A DNA stretch of 64,000 nucleotides from Bacillus altitudinis 41KF2b (GTDB lineage: Bacteria; Bacillota; Bacilli; Bacillales; Bacillaceae). The notes beneath the pieces are model-generated. The model saw only the letters and a program-made list of their open reading frames with translations. It ran no database searches and had not been told where the DNA came from. The translations under genes were made by a program, and so were the position numbers. The stretch lies in contig NZ_ASJC01000002.1 of assembly GCF_000691145.1 (NCBI RefSeq), positions 124,001-188,000 on the forward strand, written 5' to 3'. Shown in pieces: positions 8,851 to 18,484 of the stretch; within the stretch, counting starts at the first letter, position 1; each line of letters starts with the position of its first letter.

Positions 8851-9705
8851 TTAGAGATAGAATGTGCCGTCACAAATTGTTTCAGCAGGTCCTGTCATCA
8901 GCACATGGTCATTGTCTTTCCAGCGAATGATGAGGTCTCCGCCAGCTAGATGAACGGTCATATCCGTTTCTTTTTTCGCATGTCCATTCACAATCGTTGA
9001 TACAGCCGCAGCACATGCTCCTGTTCCGCACGCTTGCGTAATCCCTGATCCTCTTTCCCACACGCGAAAATGCAGTTCCGTTTCACTGACACGTTCCACA
9101 AATTCTACATTGACGCCTTCTGGAAACATGTCATGCTTTTCAATAATTGGCCCAACTGAATCAAGCGGCGCCTGTTCAATGTCTTCTAAATAGAAAACGA
9201 TATGGGGATTCCCCATTGAAACAGCTGTTCCATTTAAGGTCGTCGTGCCAAAATCAAGCGGTTCATTGATCGTTGTACTGGCCGGTTCACCAAGCATTGG
9301 CATCGCTTCTTTTTCAAAACGAGGTTTACCCATATCAACTGTCACTAACTGAACGTGACCATCCTGCACATGAACGGTCGCCTCAACGAGTCCTGACAAT
9401 GTCTCAATCTGGAACGTTGTGTCTGTTACGATTTGATGCTCATACACATATTTTGCCACGCAACGCAGACCGTTACCGCAGTTTTTCCCCTCTGATCCAT
9501 CATTGTTGAAAATGCGCATCTTCACAGGCGCAACATCTGATGGGCAAATGAGGATCATTCCGTCTGAACCGATACCTGTATAAACAGAAGAAACGCGGAT
9601 CGCTATCTCTGACAGCTGCTCTTCTGGAAGCTGTTCCTTCATCTGATTGACGTATATATAATTGTTTCCTAGTCCGTGCATTTTCGTGAATTGAAATGAT
9701 GTCAT
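8851..9705 (-). CDS. dapF: Diaminopimelate epimerase
   Basis: This enzyme converts LL- to meso-diaminopimelate for lysine and peptidoglycan synthesis, without a cofactor. Both catalytic cysteines are present: Cys76 in [12 protein letters not shown] and Cys226 in [13 protein letters not shown]. At 284 residues it is full length. The start is ATG at 9705 with GAGGACG upstream. In B. subtilis the nucleoside transporter gene yutK lies next to it; here that gene is missing and a 270-bp gene-free stretch remains before yuzB. Confidence 0.95.
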   Translation of the reverse strand: MTSFQFTKMHGLGNNYIYVNQMKEQLPEEQLSEIAIRVSSVYTGIGSDGMILICPSDVAPVKMRIFNNDGSEGKNCGNGLRCVAKYVYEHQIVTDTTFQIETLSGLVEATVHVQDGHVQLVTVDMGKPRFEKEAMPMLGEPASTTINEPLDFGTTTLNGTAVSMGNPHIVFYLEDIEQAPLDSVGPIIEKHDMFPEGVNVEFVERVSETELHFRVWERGSGITQACGTGACAAAVSTIVNGHAKKETDMTVHLAGGDLIIRWKDNDHVLMTGPAETICDGTFYL

Positions 9706-9790
9706 GAGCGTCCTCCAAAAATGTTGTTTCTTTATAGTATAAAAGGAGTCGATTCAGGAGACAATCTTATCATCCCCCGTTTTTCATACA

Positions 9791-9828
9791 TAGAAGCTCT
9801 TTGCTGCCATGGCAAAGGGCTTTTATTA
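9791..9828 (+). terminator. Orphan terminator in the yuzB-dapF gap
   Basis: GAAGCTCTTTGC and GCAAAGGGCTTTT form a strong stem followed by a T-rich tail on the plus strand, but no plus-strand gene precedes it. It may be a leftover from the locus that holds yutK in B. subtilis. Confidence 0.55.
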
Positions 9829-9942
9829 TGCATATGCCTCTTTTTCTCTCGTGTGATGCTTCATTTTGATGATATTTTATTAGCATAACATATTGGATGC
9901 GCTTTCTACATTTTTTCCTGAAAAATGGAAACTTAATATATG

Positions 9943-9978
9943 AAAAAAATGCACCTCATGACCCATGTGGTGCATTTA
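9943..9978 (-). terminator. Terminator of yuzB
   Basis: ATGCACCTCAT pairs with ATGTGGTGCAT (one wobble) and is followed by T7 on the minus strand, directly after the yuzB stop. Confidence 0.8.
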
Positions 9979-10212
9979 AAACATGTCGTTTTCCTCTATA
10001 AAAGCATAAATACGCTCGACTAGCTGCTCTGCATTTTCTCCAGAAATAAATTCTCCATTCACAAGAGCAAATGGGGAGTCCATACATTTGCCGCAGTAGC
10101 TTAAACAGCCGTATTCCATTACATCTAAGTTTGGGTCTTTTTCTAGCTTCTCTTTTGCTTCTTGAGACCCTTGTGCAAGATTACTTACACAAAATTCGAT
10201 CAGTGGAAACAC
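9976..10212 (-). CDS. yuzB: YuzB, DUF1450 small cysteine-containing protein
   Basis: A 78-residue protein of the DUF1450 family, conserved in Bacillus but uncharacterised. Cys8 (EFCVSN) and the CLSYCGKC cluster at about residues 37-44 recall the cysteine arrangement of thioredoxin-like [2Fe-2S] ferredoxins, so a metal or redox role is possible but not shown. The start is GTG at 10212 with GAGGTGA upstream. It is next to yutJ as in B. subtilis. Confidence 0.87.
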   Translation of the reverse strand: MFPLIEFCVSNLAQGSQEAKEKLEKDPNLDVMEYGCLSYCGKCMDSPFALVNGEFISGENAEQLVERIYAFIEENDMF

Positions 10213-10364
10213 TGTGCTTCACCTCACATTTGCCTTACTATCCTACCGAAATTCCTTCTATTAGTCAAAACATGAGCTTCAATAAATCGTTACGCCTATT
10301 CCCCGTAAAATGTTTTACTATTTAGGACTAAGTAATGAATATGTAGGTTATTTTGAAACAATTA

Positions 10365-10393
10365 TTGTGGTTTCACAGTAAATTCGATATAAT
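10365..10393 (+). promoter_or_regulatory. Candidate promoter of yutJ
   Basis: TTGTGG (10365-10370) and TATAAT (10388-10393) are separated by 17 bp upstream of yutJ. A TGAAAC/GTTTCA inverted pair surrounds the -35 element and may be an operator. Confidence 0.5.
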
Positions 10394-10467
10394 TTTATTT
10401 GGTATTTTAACTTAAAGTTTTTTAGTATAAGTGTTTTTCAATGTCTAGGGGGAAAAGGAGAATCGTC

Positions 10468-11535
10468 ATGAAAAATTTAGTCTTGATCGGCGGAGGTTAC
10501 GGGAATATGCGGGTTCTCCACCGCTTATTGCCAAATCAATTACCTGATGATGTTACTATCACATTAATTGATCGAAATCCTTACCACTGTTTAAAAACAG
10601 AATATTATGCACTTGCTGCTGGAACGATCTCTGATCATCACATTCGAGTATCTTTTCCAGAGCATCCGAAGCTGGATATTCAATACGGGGAAGTAGAAAA
10701 AATTGATATTGAAAACAAACAGATCTTATTTAGCGACCGTGAACCGATTCCATATGATGATACGGTAATCGGACTCGGCTGTGAGGACAAGTATCACAAT
10801 GTCCCTGGGGCGAAAGAACATACATACAGCATTCAAACCATTGATCAGTCAAGGCTTGCGTATAACAAATTAAACAATTTGAGTGCAGGTGCAACGGTTG
10901 GTATCGTCGGTGCTGGACTTAGCGGGGTAGAGCTGGCCAGTGAACTGCGTGAAAGCCGTTCTGATTTAAACATCATTCTTTTTGACCGCGGAGAACTGAT
11001 TCTTTCCAGTTTCCCAAAAAGATTAAGTTTATATGTACAAAAATGGTTTGAAGAAAACGATGTAAAGATCATTAACTGCGCCAATATTACGAAGGTTGAA
11101 GAAGGAGTTGTGTACAACCATGACGATGCCATTGAAGCAGATGTCATCGTGTGGACAGCAGGAATTCAGCCAAGTAAAGTCGTGCGAGATATGGATGTTG
11201 AAAAAGATGCACAAGGCCGTGTCGTCTTAACTCCTCATCACAATCTCCCTGGAGATGAGCATGTCTATGTCGTAGGTGACTGCGCAAGCTTGCCTCATGC
11301 ACCAAGTGCACAGCTTGCCGAGGCACAGGCAGAGCAAATTGTGCAATCTCTACAGAAACGCTGGAAGAACGAACCGCTTCCTGAGGCTTACCCACAGTTT
11401 AAGTTAAAAGGCGTACTCGGCTCTTTAGGGAAAAAAGCCGGCTTTGGCTTAGTGGCGGATCGTCCACTTGTTGGTCGTGTTCCAAGACTCTTAAAATCTG
11501 GACTTCTTTGGATGTACAAGCATCACAATGGATAA
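10468..11535 (+). CDS. yutJ: YutJ, NADH dehydrogenase-like flavoprotein
   Basis: A second type II NADH dehydrogenase-like protein of the YumB/Ndh group. The FAD motif LIGGGYGNMR is at the N-terminus, the NADH motif IVGAGLSGVELA near residues 145-156, and the FAD-contact block VYVVGDCA near residue 267. The start is ATG at 10468 with AAAAGGAG seven bases upstream; an in-frame ATG at 10441 lies before that site. This gives 355 residues. It probably acts at the membrane with quinone as acceptor, but that is inferred from the family. Confidence 0.9.
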   Translation: MKNLVLIGGGYGNMRVLHRLLPNQLPDDVTITLIDRNPYHCLKTEYYALAAGTISDHHIRVSFPEHPKLDIQYGEVEKIDIENKQILFSDREPIPYDDTVIGLGCEDKYHNVPGAKEHTYSIQTIDQSRLAYNKLNNLSAGATVGIVGAGLSGVELASELRESRSDLNIILFDRGELILSSFPKRLSLYVQKWFEENDVKIINCANITKVEEGVVYNHDDAIEADVIVWTAGIQPSKVVRDMDVEKDAQGRVVLTPHHNLPGDEHVYVVGDCASLPHAPSAQLAEAQAEQIVQSLQKRWKNEPLPEAYPQFKLKGVLGSLGKKAGFGLVADRPLVGRVPRLLKSGLLWMYKHHNG

Positions 11536-11555
11536 AATGATGTGAATTTTTTCTC

Positions 11556-11584
11556 AAAGCTCCTTCTAATGAAGGAGCTTTTAT
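11556..11584. terminator. Terminator downstream of yutJ
   Basis: AAAGCTCCTTC pairs with GAAGGAGCTTT over a four-base loop, followed by T-rich sequence on the plus strand. The WYL-type gene converges on it. Confidence 0.85.
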
Positions 11585-11814
11585 TATGAAACGGCATGTA
11601 CCGATGAATGGTTCACTTTGATAGGAGCAAGCGCAAGGATGCAGTCTTTACGAAACGTTCTGATCGTCTTCTTCGATAAACAATACGCTTGTATGAACTG
11701 TTCAGTTTGACGATGTACAATGATTTTTCGTTTCGAGCACTCTCCATTTTTCTTCATATAAATCATATCAATCGGTATTTGTTGATGAAGAGATTGTTTT
11801 AGTAAATAATTCAT
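11584..11814 (-). CDS. Small single-domain WYL-like protein under SOS control
   Basis: A 76-residue protein resembling an isolated WYL-type ligand-binding domain: an IDMIY strand with a basic GECSKRK turn, then IQAYCLSKKTIRTFRKDCILA, the usual pattern of strand, AYC and R-x-FRxD. It has no DNA-binding domain. The start is ATG at 11814 with AAAGGAG ten bases upstream. The promoter directly upstream carries two LexA-type boxes, so expression after DNA damage is likely. WYL domains elsewhere sense nucleic acids or modulate damage responses; that role here is inference. Confidence 0.7.
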   Translation of the reverse strand: MNYLLKQSLHQQIPIDMIYMKKNGECSKRKIIVHRQTEQFIQAYCLSKKTIRTFRKDCILALAPIKVNHSSVHAVS

Positions 11815-11837
11815 GATGCTCACGCTCCTTTCATCTC

Positions 11838-11866
11838 ATTATAAACGAACAAACGTTCTAAATCAA
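11838..11866 (-). promoter_or_regulatory. Sigma-A promoter with LexA box in its spacer
   Basis: On the minus strand TTGATT (11861-11866) and TATAAT (11838-11843) are exactly 17 bp apart. Between them lies GAACGTTTGTTC with a flanking G (11846-11858 in total), matching the Bacillus LexA/DinR box GAAC-N4-GTTC. Confidence 0.8.
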
Positions 11867-11874
11867 CCTAAAAA

Positions 11875-11888
11875 GGAACGTTTGTTCT
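11875..11888. promoter_or_regulatory. Second LexA/DinR-type box
   Basis: GGAACGTTTGTTCT matches GAAC-N4-GTTC and lies just upstream of the -35 of the WYL-type gene, about 29 bp from the first box and on the same promoter. Confidence 0.7.
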
Positions 11889-11914
11889 GTTTATTTTCCT
11901 AAAAAAAGAACAGC

Positions 11915-12244
11915 TCATTCACTGCCCTCTTCGTACCCGTATTTCTCCATTTCTTGATAAATATCTTTTAATTTCGGATTGCCCTCTCCAACAATTTGAT
12001 CCTCAACAAGGACAAGCGGATAAAAGAATTCATCATCAAGAATTCGTTCAGATAATTCTTTTTGGCGTTCGTTTTCAGGCGGGTGCTCAATATCGATATA
12101 TGTGATGCGAAACGGCTGATTTGGATATTTTCGTTTTAATGCTGCATCTAGCCACTCAAATGTATCTTTTGAAGAAGGCAGATTCACGCAACTAGCGCAC
12201 AGGACATCTCTTCCATATACATAAAGGTCAACGGTTTTGTTCAT
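11915..12244 (-). CDS. yuzD: YuzD, thioredoxin-like DUF1462 protein
   Basis: A 109-residue thioredoxin-fold protein of the DUF1462 family. It has a CASC motif near residues 17-20 (CxxC at the start of the fold) and a conserved EFFYPLVLVEDQIVGEG segment. The family is uncharacterised; a role near Fe-S scaffolding is suggested only by its place beside yutI. The start is ATG at 12244 with GGGGGG upstream. It is divergent from yutI. Confidence 0.87.
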   Translation of the reverse strand: MNKTVDLYVYGRDVLCASCVNLPSSKDTFEWLDAALKRKYPNQPFRITYIDIEHPPENERQKELSERILDDEFFYPLVLVEDQIVGEGNPKLKDIYQEMEKYGYEEGSE

Positions 12245-12428
12245 TTGACAAGCCCCCCATTCTTTCTTTATTTTAGCTGAATTTTCTGTATGAAAAAAGT
12301 CAAAATCACTTTTTGTTTCAAGATGAGATTGTGCTATAATGAGAAGGAAACTTTGAAACCAATCAATAGATTTTTATCGTCCAGATGAATATAATGGTGA
12401 TATGTTGTGAAAGGAGCGATTATATCTA

Positions 12429-12665
12429 ATGACTGAAGTCGAAATGAAAGACCAAGTACAGGAAGTACTGGACAAACTTCGTCCATTTCTATTACGTGAT
12501 GGTGGAGACTGTGAGCTTGTAGACATTGAAGATGGCATTGTGAAATTACGCCTTCTTGGTGCATGCGGCAGCTGCCCAAGTTCAACCATTACATTGAAAG
12601 CCGGTATTGAGCGCGCATTATTAGAAGAAGTACCTGGCGTTGTAGAAGTTGAACAGGTTTTCTAA
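12429..12665 (+). CDS. yutI: NifU C-terminal-domain Fe-S scaffold (YutI)
   Basis: A 78-residue Nfu-type scaffold that carries Fe-S clusters to client proteins in the cytoplasm. The ligand motif CGSCPSS lies near residues 41-47, inside the typical [12 protein letters not shown] block. It lacks any N-terminal A-type domain, as in other Bacillus. AAAGGAG sits 12 bases before the ATG, a rather long spacing. The terminator at its 3' end has been duplicated around repeat copy B. Confidence 0.92.
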   Translation: MTEVEMKDQVQEVLDKLRPFLLRDGGDCELVDIEDGIVKLRLLGACGSCPSSTITLKAGIERALLEEVPGVVEVEQVF

Positions 12666-12707
12666 TTCATATATGACATGAAAACGACCCTTACTGGGTC
12701 GTTTTTT

Positions 12708-12869
12708 AATTGTTGACAAAGGGCTAATTTTAGCCCTTTGTCTTCTTTTCAGTGTGATAGAAAACCTTTGCAGTCTAGGAAGGACGAGTACTGGCGCAGA
12801 GCGAATTTGACATTCGTGAGCACCGGAACGCAGGACTGACACCGAATGCGAGGGTTTGTCTACACGCTG
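12708..12869 (+). repeat. Terminator-inserted structured repeat, copy B
   Basis: A roughly 162-bp member of the family, shortened because the loop of the first hairpin is reduced (the stem is GACAAAGGGCTAA with TTAGCCCTTTGTC). It is flanked by two related but diverged hairpins, AAAACGACCC/GGGTCGTTTT (12681-12705) and AAACGACCC/GGGCCGTTT (12870-12893), which terminate yutI and yuxL. The closing helix reads CAGTGTG with CACGCTG, so one C-G pair has become U-G when read on the plus strand. Confidence 0.82.
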
Positions 12870-12897
12870 AAACGACCCAATCAGGGCCGTTTTTTGA

Positions 12898-14868
12898 TTA
12901 GGATAACTTCTCTCTAAACCATTCTTGAATAAAGGTCAGTCTTTGAATACGCTGCCCAGGGTGGCCACTTCTGGATAAATCATGAGAAGCCTTAGGAAAC
13001 TTGACTAATCTCGTGTCTTTTCCAAGCTCCTTCAATGCCACAAAAAGCTGCTCTCCTTGATCGACTGGGCAGCGGTAGTCTTCATCACTGTGCAGGATGA
13101 GGAGCGGTGTGTTCACCTGTTTTACATACTTTAGCGGCGAACGATCCCATAGCTTATCAACCGAATCATAAATATCCCCATCCACCTGCCATTTTGTAAA
13201 GAAATAGCCGATATCACTGATGCCATAAAAGCTAATCCAGTTTGAAATGGAACGCTGTGTAACAGCTGCACGGAAACGGTCTGTCTGTCCGACAATCCAA
13301 TTGGTCATAAAACCGCCATAGCTGCCGCCTGTTACGCCAAGCCTTGTTTCATCAAGAAAGTCATAGGCTTCGAGCACATGATCAACAGCCAGCATGACAT
13401 CCTCATAATCAACGTCACCATAGCTGCCTCTTACCCGGTCTGTAAACATCTGTCCGTATCCATGACTGCCATGAGGGTTGATGTAAACAATCGCATACCC
13501 TTCAGCGGCGAGCATTTGAAATTCATGAAAATACGTATGACCGTACATCGCATGCGGCCCGCCATGAATTTCTAAGATAAGTGGATATGTCTTCCCCTCT
13601 TCCATCTGAGCAGGCTTCATAAACCAGCCATGTACAACGTCTCCTTCTTTTGACTGGAAAGAAATTGGTTCAGGTTCGGATATGACATGTTCCTTTAGAA
13701 AGTCATCATGCTCAAACGTGATTTGCTTGAGTGAGGATTCCCCTAAAGTCAGCTCATACAGCTCACTAGGCGAGACAGGTGAAAGACGGCTGATCAGCAT
13801 TTTTGATTCATCTGGATGAAGACTGAAATTCGTCACATGTTCTGCCTCTAAACAAACGGGATAGGCTAAGCCTTCAATAGAGAAATAATAAATCCCGGTA
13901 CTCCCTTGATCAGAAACAAGCGCATAAAACCCCTGACTATCCTTCGTCCATTGTGGAAGCTGATTGGCTTCACCTATGACACTATCCCCTGCCATACAGT
14001 TACCAACATACATATCGAGCATTTCTGACAGTTGAACGGTCTTTTTCTCCTTCAGATCATACAGCCACAATGATGGGAAGGTTGCATTCTGAAATTCACG
14101 CTCGTGTCCAATGTACAACAGGCTTTCTCCATTTGGAGAAAATGATACGGTCGAGTAAGCGCCTGTTGATTGGGTGATTTTCTTGGATGTACCGTCCTTT
14201 AATGACAGGAGACAGATATCACTTATGTAAAACGTCTGCGGGTTGGATTGAATATAGGCGAGCCACTTTCCGCAAGGAGAGACGACATGATTCACATGAT
14301 GCTGCTGCTCACTCGTAACCGTCTCTACCTCCCCTGAGCAGACATCGATTTGTACAATTTGCGTCAGACGCCCGTCTAAAAAGCCTCTGCCATCTGCTTT
14401 ATAAGTCAAATCATCATATACTGCCGGAGCAAAGTCATCGCACTCTTCCTTTTTTTCATCATGAACAGATTCTTCTTGTTTTAATGAGACCGATGCATAA
14501 ATGAACGCTCCATCCGGTGAAAATACAGGATGAGATACGCCGTAAGGAATATTCGTTAAAGTACGAATGCCGCCGCCATCGCTCTGAATGAGTGCGAGCT
14601 GAGGGACTTCCTTTGGCTTCTGCAAAATAAACGCAAGCTGCTTCCCGTCATTTGACCACACTGGCTGATGATGCTTTCCATCATCGAATGTCCATTGTGA
14701 CAGCTCCCCTGTCCCTTCATCTCGAACCCATAAATGAATATTGTAATCATCCTTTTTTTCATTCACCGATACTTTTGTAAAAACAGCCTTTTTTCCATCT
14801 GGTGAATAGACTGGATGAGAAACAGACACGATTTGTGTTAAATCCTCTGCTGTTATCAATTTCTTCAT
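12898..14868 (-). CDS. yuxL: YuxL, S9-family acylaminoacyl-type peptidase
   Basis: A cytoplasmic serine peptidase of the prolyl-oligopeptidase family. The N-terminal two thirds hold repeated WD-like blades (PVWSNDGKQLAF, PVFSPDGAFIYA, VSFSPNGESLLY) that form a propeller. The C-terminal alpha/beta hydrolase has GGSYGG with nucleophile Ser near 516, an aspartate in HSDEDYRC near 595-597 and His near 629 in KASHDLS. The length of 656 matches B. subtilis YuxL. The start is ATG at 14868 with GGGGGAG upstream. It is monocistronic. Confidence 0.93.
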   Translation of the reverse strand: MKKLITAEDLTQIVSVSHPVYSPDGKKAVFTKVSVNEKKDDYNIHLWVRDEGTGELSQWTFDDGKHHQPVWSNDGKQLAFILQKPKEVPQLALIQSDGGGIRTLTNIPYGVSHPVFSPDGAFIYASVSLKQEESVHDEKKEECDDFAPAVYDDLTYKADGRGFLDGRLTQIVQIDVCSGEVETVTSEQQHHVNHVVSPCGKWLAYIQSNPQTFYISDICLLSLKDGTSKKITQSTGAYSTVSFSPNGESLLYIGHEREFQNATFPSLWLYDLKEKKTVQLSEMLDMYVGNCMAGDSVIGEANQLPQWTKDSQGFYALVSDQGSTGIYYFSIEGLAYPVCLEAEHVTNFSLHPDESKMLISRLSPVSPSELYELTLGESSLKQITFEHDDFLKEHVISEPEPISFQSKEGDVVHGWFMKPAQMEEGKTYPLILEIHGGPHAMYGHTYFHEFQMLAAEGYAIVYINPHGSHGYGQMFTDRVRGSYGDVDYEDVMLAVDHVLEAYDFLDETRLGVTGGSYGGFMTNWIVGQTDRFRAAVTQRSISNWISFYGISDIGYFFTKWQVDGDIYDSVDKLWDRSPLKYVKQVNTPLLILHSDEDYRCPVDQGEQLFVALKELGKDTRLVKFPKASHDLSRSGHPGQRIQRLTFIQEWFREKLS

Positions 14869-14951
14869 CAATAGATCTCCCCCTTTTATGTATCAAAAAT
14901 AGTTCGCTTCTCTAAATAATAATCCCTGCTTTTGTTGTGAAAAACAAGGAT

Positions 14952-14985
14952 AAAAAAAGAACGTGCTCATTTATAGCACGTTCTT
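14952..14985. terminator. Terminator of the hom-thrC-thrB operon
   Basis: AAGAACGTGCT pairs with AGCACGTTCTT, with T7 after the stem on the minus strand. The 5' arm overlaps the last codons of thrB. Confidence 0.88.
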
Positions 14986-15903
14986 CATTTGATTCACAGA
15001 ATGATGCTCGACGATGACACCTTCTACCGGCACCGTCAGCACATCTACTTCACAATGAGGGAAATTTTGGGCAAGCTGTTCTTTCAACGCTTCTCCCTTC
15101 CCTTTTTCCACTAAGGTCAAAATGGTCGGCCCAGCACCGCTTAATGCTGTTCCATACGCGCCTTTTAATGAAGCAACGTGCCCCACCTTTGATAGCTCTG
15201 GGACAAGCATCGTGCGGTATGGCTGATGAAATAAATCTTTATTCATCATTTCCCCTACAAGCGGCCAGTTCTGCGTCATTAAGGCGGCGACAAGGACGTT
15301 ACTCACTGCACTCGCGCTCACGGCCTGTTTATAGGAAAAATCCTCTGGCAGGACATCACGGGCATCCTTTGTGAGTACTTCATAAAAAGGAATCACGACG
15401 ACGACATCTACATCCACATGCTGCACTTTAACGGCATGTGTCTTGTCTTCTTCATGAAGACCGATGAGTAAACCACCGAATAAAGAGGCACCCGCATTAT
15501 CTGGATGACCTTCTACCTCACTTGCAAAAAAGAGCTTCTGATCATCGGTCATCTTTAATTCAAGCAGCTGATTGGCGAGCTCAATAGCGGCGACAATGGC
15601 AGCAGCGCTGCTGCCCAGCCCCCTTGCTAATGGAATATCACTCCACACTTTGACATGAACAGGCGGGAGTGTTTTTCCAAAGTCATCTGCGACCTTTTTA
15701 GCTGTTTGGTAGATCAGGTTATCGGTGCCTGATGGAATACCAGACACGACATCTGTTTCTGCTTCAAACAGCCAGCTATCATGGTCATAGACCGATAGCT
15801 TTAAATAGCGGCTGAGCGCCATTCCGACTGAGTCAAAGCCTGGTCCTAAGTTGGCAGTGCTTCCCGGTACTGTGATTGAAAAAAGCATGGAGGCGTTACT
15901 CAT
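14971..15903 (-). CDS. thrB: Homoserine kinase
   Basis: A GHMP-family kinase that phosphorylates L-homoserine for threonine synthesis. The N-terminal [13 protein letters not shown] block and the ATP-binding loop [12 protein letters not shown] (about residues 91-102) are intact, as is the C-terminal [13 protein letters not shown] motif. The length of 310 is normal. The start ATG overlaps the thrC stop by four bases (ATGA), implying translational coupling. It is the last gene of hom-thrC-thrB. Confidence 0.96.
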   Translation of the reverse strand: MSNASMLFSITVPGSTANLGPGFDSVGMALSRYLKLSVYDHDSWLFEAETDVVSGIPSGTDNLIYQTAKKVADDFGKTLPPVHVKVWSDIPLARGLGSSAAAIVAAIELANQLLELKMTDDQKLFFASEVEGHPDNAGASLFGGLLIGLHEEDKTHAVKVQHVDVDVVVVIPFYEVLTKDARDVLPEDFSYKQAVSASAVSNVLVAALMTQNWPLVGEMMNKDLFHQPYRTMLVPELSKVGHVASLKGAYGTALSGAGPTILTLVEKGKGEALKEQLAQNFPHCEVDVLTVPVEGVIVEHHSVNQMKNVL

Positions 15904-16961
15904 ACGCGTGCGGCCTTTTCTAAATGTTCCAGAATTTGATCTTCATCTGCATCCAGTGTGACCGGTTTGATGTGCGAAATATCAATCGCCGTATTTGGAT
16001 CTTTTAATCCGTTTCCTGTCAGTACAGCGACGACTTTACTGCCTGGCTTAATTTCTCCAGATTTCACTTGTTTGAGTACACCTGCAATTGATGCACAAGA
16101 GCCTGGCTCTGCAAACACACCTTCTTCACGTGCGATCAATTGATAGGCATGAAGAATTTCTTCATCTGTCACTTCATCAATTTTCCCGTTCGATTCATCT
16201 GCCGCTGCTACAGCTTGTTTCCAGCTTGCAGGGTTTCCGATGCGAATGGCTGTTGCGACTGTTTCTGGCTGCTCAATGACTTCATTTCGAACGATGGCTG
16301 CAGCTCCTTCTGCTTCAAAACCACGCATGACTGGCAGTCCAGTGCCTTTTTTCTCATGATATTCTTTGAAGCCTTTCCAGTACGCTGTAATATTCCCCGC
16401 ATTTCCAACAGGAATCGCCAGTACGTCCGGTGCGGAGCCTAGCTGCTCACAGATTTCAAATGCCGCTGTTTTTTGTCCTTCAATTCGGTATGGATTGACG
16501 GAGTTAACAAGTGCGATCGGTGCTTTTTCACAGATGCTGCGGACAATTTTAAGTGCATCATCAAAGTTGCCGTCAATGGCAATGATCTCTGCTCCGTACA
16601 TGACAGCCTGCGCCAGCTTACCGAAGGCAATTTTTCCATCTGGAATGATGACAATACATTTCATATCAGCGCGCGCCGCATAAGCTGCCGCTGCTGCAGA
16701 CGTATTCCCTGTCGATGCACACATGATCGTATCATTGCCTTCTTCTTTTGCTTTTGCGACGGCCATGACCATCCCGCGATCCTTAAAAGAACCTGTAGGG
16801 TTGACGCCTTCTGTTTTCACGTGAAGCTCAATCCCTAGCTTTTCAGATAGCTTTGCGAGATGAATCAGCGGTGTGTTTCCTTCATTTAATGTTAGTTTAG
16901 GTGTTTGTTCGTTTACTGGTAAGAATTCTTGAAATTCTTCAATGAGTCCATTCCACTTCAT
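15900..16961 (-). CDS. thrC: Threonine synthase
   Basis: A PLP enzyme that converts O-phosphohomoserine to threonine. The PLP-binding lysine lies in GSFKDRG near residues 57-63, and the phosphate-binding loop is in [12 protein letters not shown]. At 353 residues it is the short bacterial form. The start ATG shares one base with the hom stop (TGATG), and the stop overlaps thrB, so the three genes are tightly coupled. Confidence 0.96.
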   Translation of the reverse strand: MKWNGLIEEFQEFLPVNEQTPKLTLNEGNTPLIHLAKLSEKLGIELHVKTEGVNPTGSFKDRGMVMAVAKAKEEGNDTIMCASTGNTSAAAAAYAARADMKCIVIIPDGKIAFGKLAQAVMYGAEIIAIDGNFDDALKIVRSICEKAPIALVNSVNPYRIEGQKTAAFEICEQLGSAPDVLAIPVGNAGNITAYWKGFKEYHEKKGTGLPVMRGFEAEGAAAIVRNEVIEQPETVATAIRIGNPASWKQAVAAADESNGKIDEVTDEEILHAYQLIAREEGVFAEPGSCASIAGVLKQVKSGEIKPGSKVVAVLTGNGLKDPNTAIDISHIKPVTLDADEDQILEHLEKAARV

Positions 16962-18262
16962 CAGCTTAAACCGTTCCCTTCTACTCGATACGTGCTCTTC
17001 ACTTGAACCACCACGTCGAGATCGTTTAATGTTTGCAGGATATTTGAGAAATCTTCTTCTGATGTTTGATGTGTAATAATCACAATTTCAGCCAGCTCAT
17101 CATGCCCTTTGACAGGAAGCTGAAGGATCTTTTCAAAGCTGATGCCTCTTTCAGAAAAAATCGATGTAATGCGGGAGAAAGCTCCGACTTGATCTCTCAC
17201 ATGTATTCTTAAAAATTGCTGTGCAAATACTTCGGATGATGATTTGATTTTCTTCTCAAATTGCGGTGCAATAAATCCACTGCCATTCACACCAAGACGC
17301 ATGTTTTTCATAACAGCGACTAAATCAGAGACAACAGCAGTTGCCGTTGGCAGGCTGCCTGCTCCAGGTCCGTAAAACATCGTTTCTCCGACAGCACTTC
17401 CGTAAACATAGACAGCATTAAATTCATTGTTGACGGAAGATAACGGGTGATGATCAGGAAGTAAAGTTGGCTGTACGCTGACCTCCACTTTCTCTCCGTC
17501 CCTTTGGGCAATTCCAATCAGCTTCATTGTATAGCCAAAACGTTTACTGAAATTAATGTCCTCATCCGAGATGTCCGAGATGCCTTTCACTTTCACATCC
17601 TCTAAGTCTACATTCATGGAAAAGCCGAGTCTTGCCAGGATGGCCATCTTTCTTGCCGCATCTAGTCCTTCTACATCCGCCGTCGGATCTGCTTCTGCAA
17701 AGCCAAGATCCTGCGCTTCTTTTAATACATCTTCATACGCACTTTTATCGACATTCATTTTTGTTAAAATAAAGTTCGTTGTCCCGTTCACGATTCCCAT
17801 CATTTTTGTGATGCGGTCAGAGGCTAAACCTTCCTCTAGTGTACGCAAAATCGGAATCCCACCTGCGACACTCGCTTCATAGTAAAGGTCACAGCCGTTT
17901 TCTTTTGCTACATGTAAAAGCTCTGTGCCATATAGCGCCATTAAATCCTTATTAGCTGTAATGACATGCTTCTTCTCATTTAGTGCATCTATTAAATATT
18001 GTTTTGTCTCTTCAATGCCGCCCATCACTTCAATAATGACGTCGACCTCTGGATCTCGAATCACATCGTATACTTCAGTTGTGAAGACCTCTCTTGCCAC
18101 ATCCACATCTCTTTTTTTATCGGGATTGCTCACAAGCACTTTTTGTATTAATACCGGACAGCCGATCTGGTGCATTAATTTATCCTGATGATCTTGAATA
18201 ATCTTAACGACACCGCTCCCCACTGTTCCTAATCCTAGTAGTCCAACTCGAATTGCCTTCAC
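16961..18262 (-). CDS. hom: Homoserine dehydrogenase with ACT domain
   Basis: This enzyme reduces aspartate semialdehyde to homoserine, the branch point to threonine and methionine. The NAD(P)-binding [12 protein letters not shown] is at the N-terminus and the catalytic ANKDL segment lies near residue 105. The [14 protein letters not shown] signature is near 198, and a C-terminal ACT domain (about 350-433) suits allosteric control. The GTG at 18262 has AAAGGTGG eight bases upstream and gives 433 residues, the B. subtilis length. It is the first gene of the operon. Confidence 0.95.
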   Translation of the reverse strand: MKAIRVGLLGLGTVGSGVVKIIQDHQDKLMHQIGCPVLIQKVLVSNPDKKRDVDVAREVFTTEVYDVIRDPEVDVIIEVMGGIEETKQYLIDALNEKKHVITANKDLMALYGTELLHVAKENGCDLYYEASVAGGIPILRTLEEGLASDRITKMMGIVNGTTNFILTKMNVDKSAYEDVLKEAQDLGFAEADPTADVEGLDAARKMAILARLGFSMNVDLEDVKVKGISDISDEDINFSKRFGYTMKLIGIAQRDGEKVEVSVQPTLLPDHHPLSSVNNEFNAVYVYGSAVGETMFYGPGAGSLPTATAVVSDLVAVMKNMRLGVNGSGFIAPQFEKKIKSSSEVFAQQFLRIHVRDQVGAFSRITSIFSERGISFEKILQLPVKGHDELAEIVIITHQTSEEDFSNILQTLNDLDVVVQVKSTYRVEGNGLS

Positions 18263-18341
18263 CTGAAATTCCACCTTTCTCCGTAAATGTCCTCTCTAAA
18301 AAGACATTTGTTAACCTAACACAGACATTCAATGTACACAC

Positions 18342-18370
18342 ATTATAAAGGGGTATCCTCATTTTGACAA
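18342..18370 (-). promoter_or_regulatory. Promoter of hom-thrC-thrB
   Basis: On the minus strand TTGTCA (18365-18370) and TATAAT (18342-18347) are separated by 17 bp, about 80 bp upstream of the hom start. The leader contains AAATGTC/GACATTT, a possible small hairpin. Confidence 0.75.
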
Positions 18371-18457
18371 GGTAATAAAATAAGAGAATATGAGAATGAA
18401 ACCGCTTAACAGCTATTTATATCAAGATTCTATATTTTCAAAATATTTTTGTGAGAA

Positions 18458-18482
18458 AAGCTCCCGAAGCCGGGAAGCTTGA
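18458..18482 (-). terminator. Terminator of the hydroxyacid dehydrogenase gene
   Basis: AAGCTTCCCG pairs with CGGGAGCTT with one bulged base, followed by TTTT on the minus strand. Confidence 0.65.
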
Positions 18483-18484
18483 GA

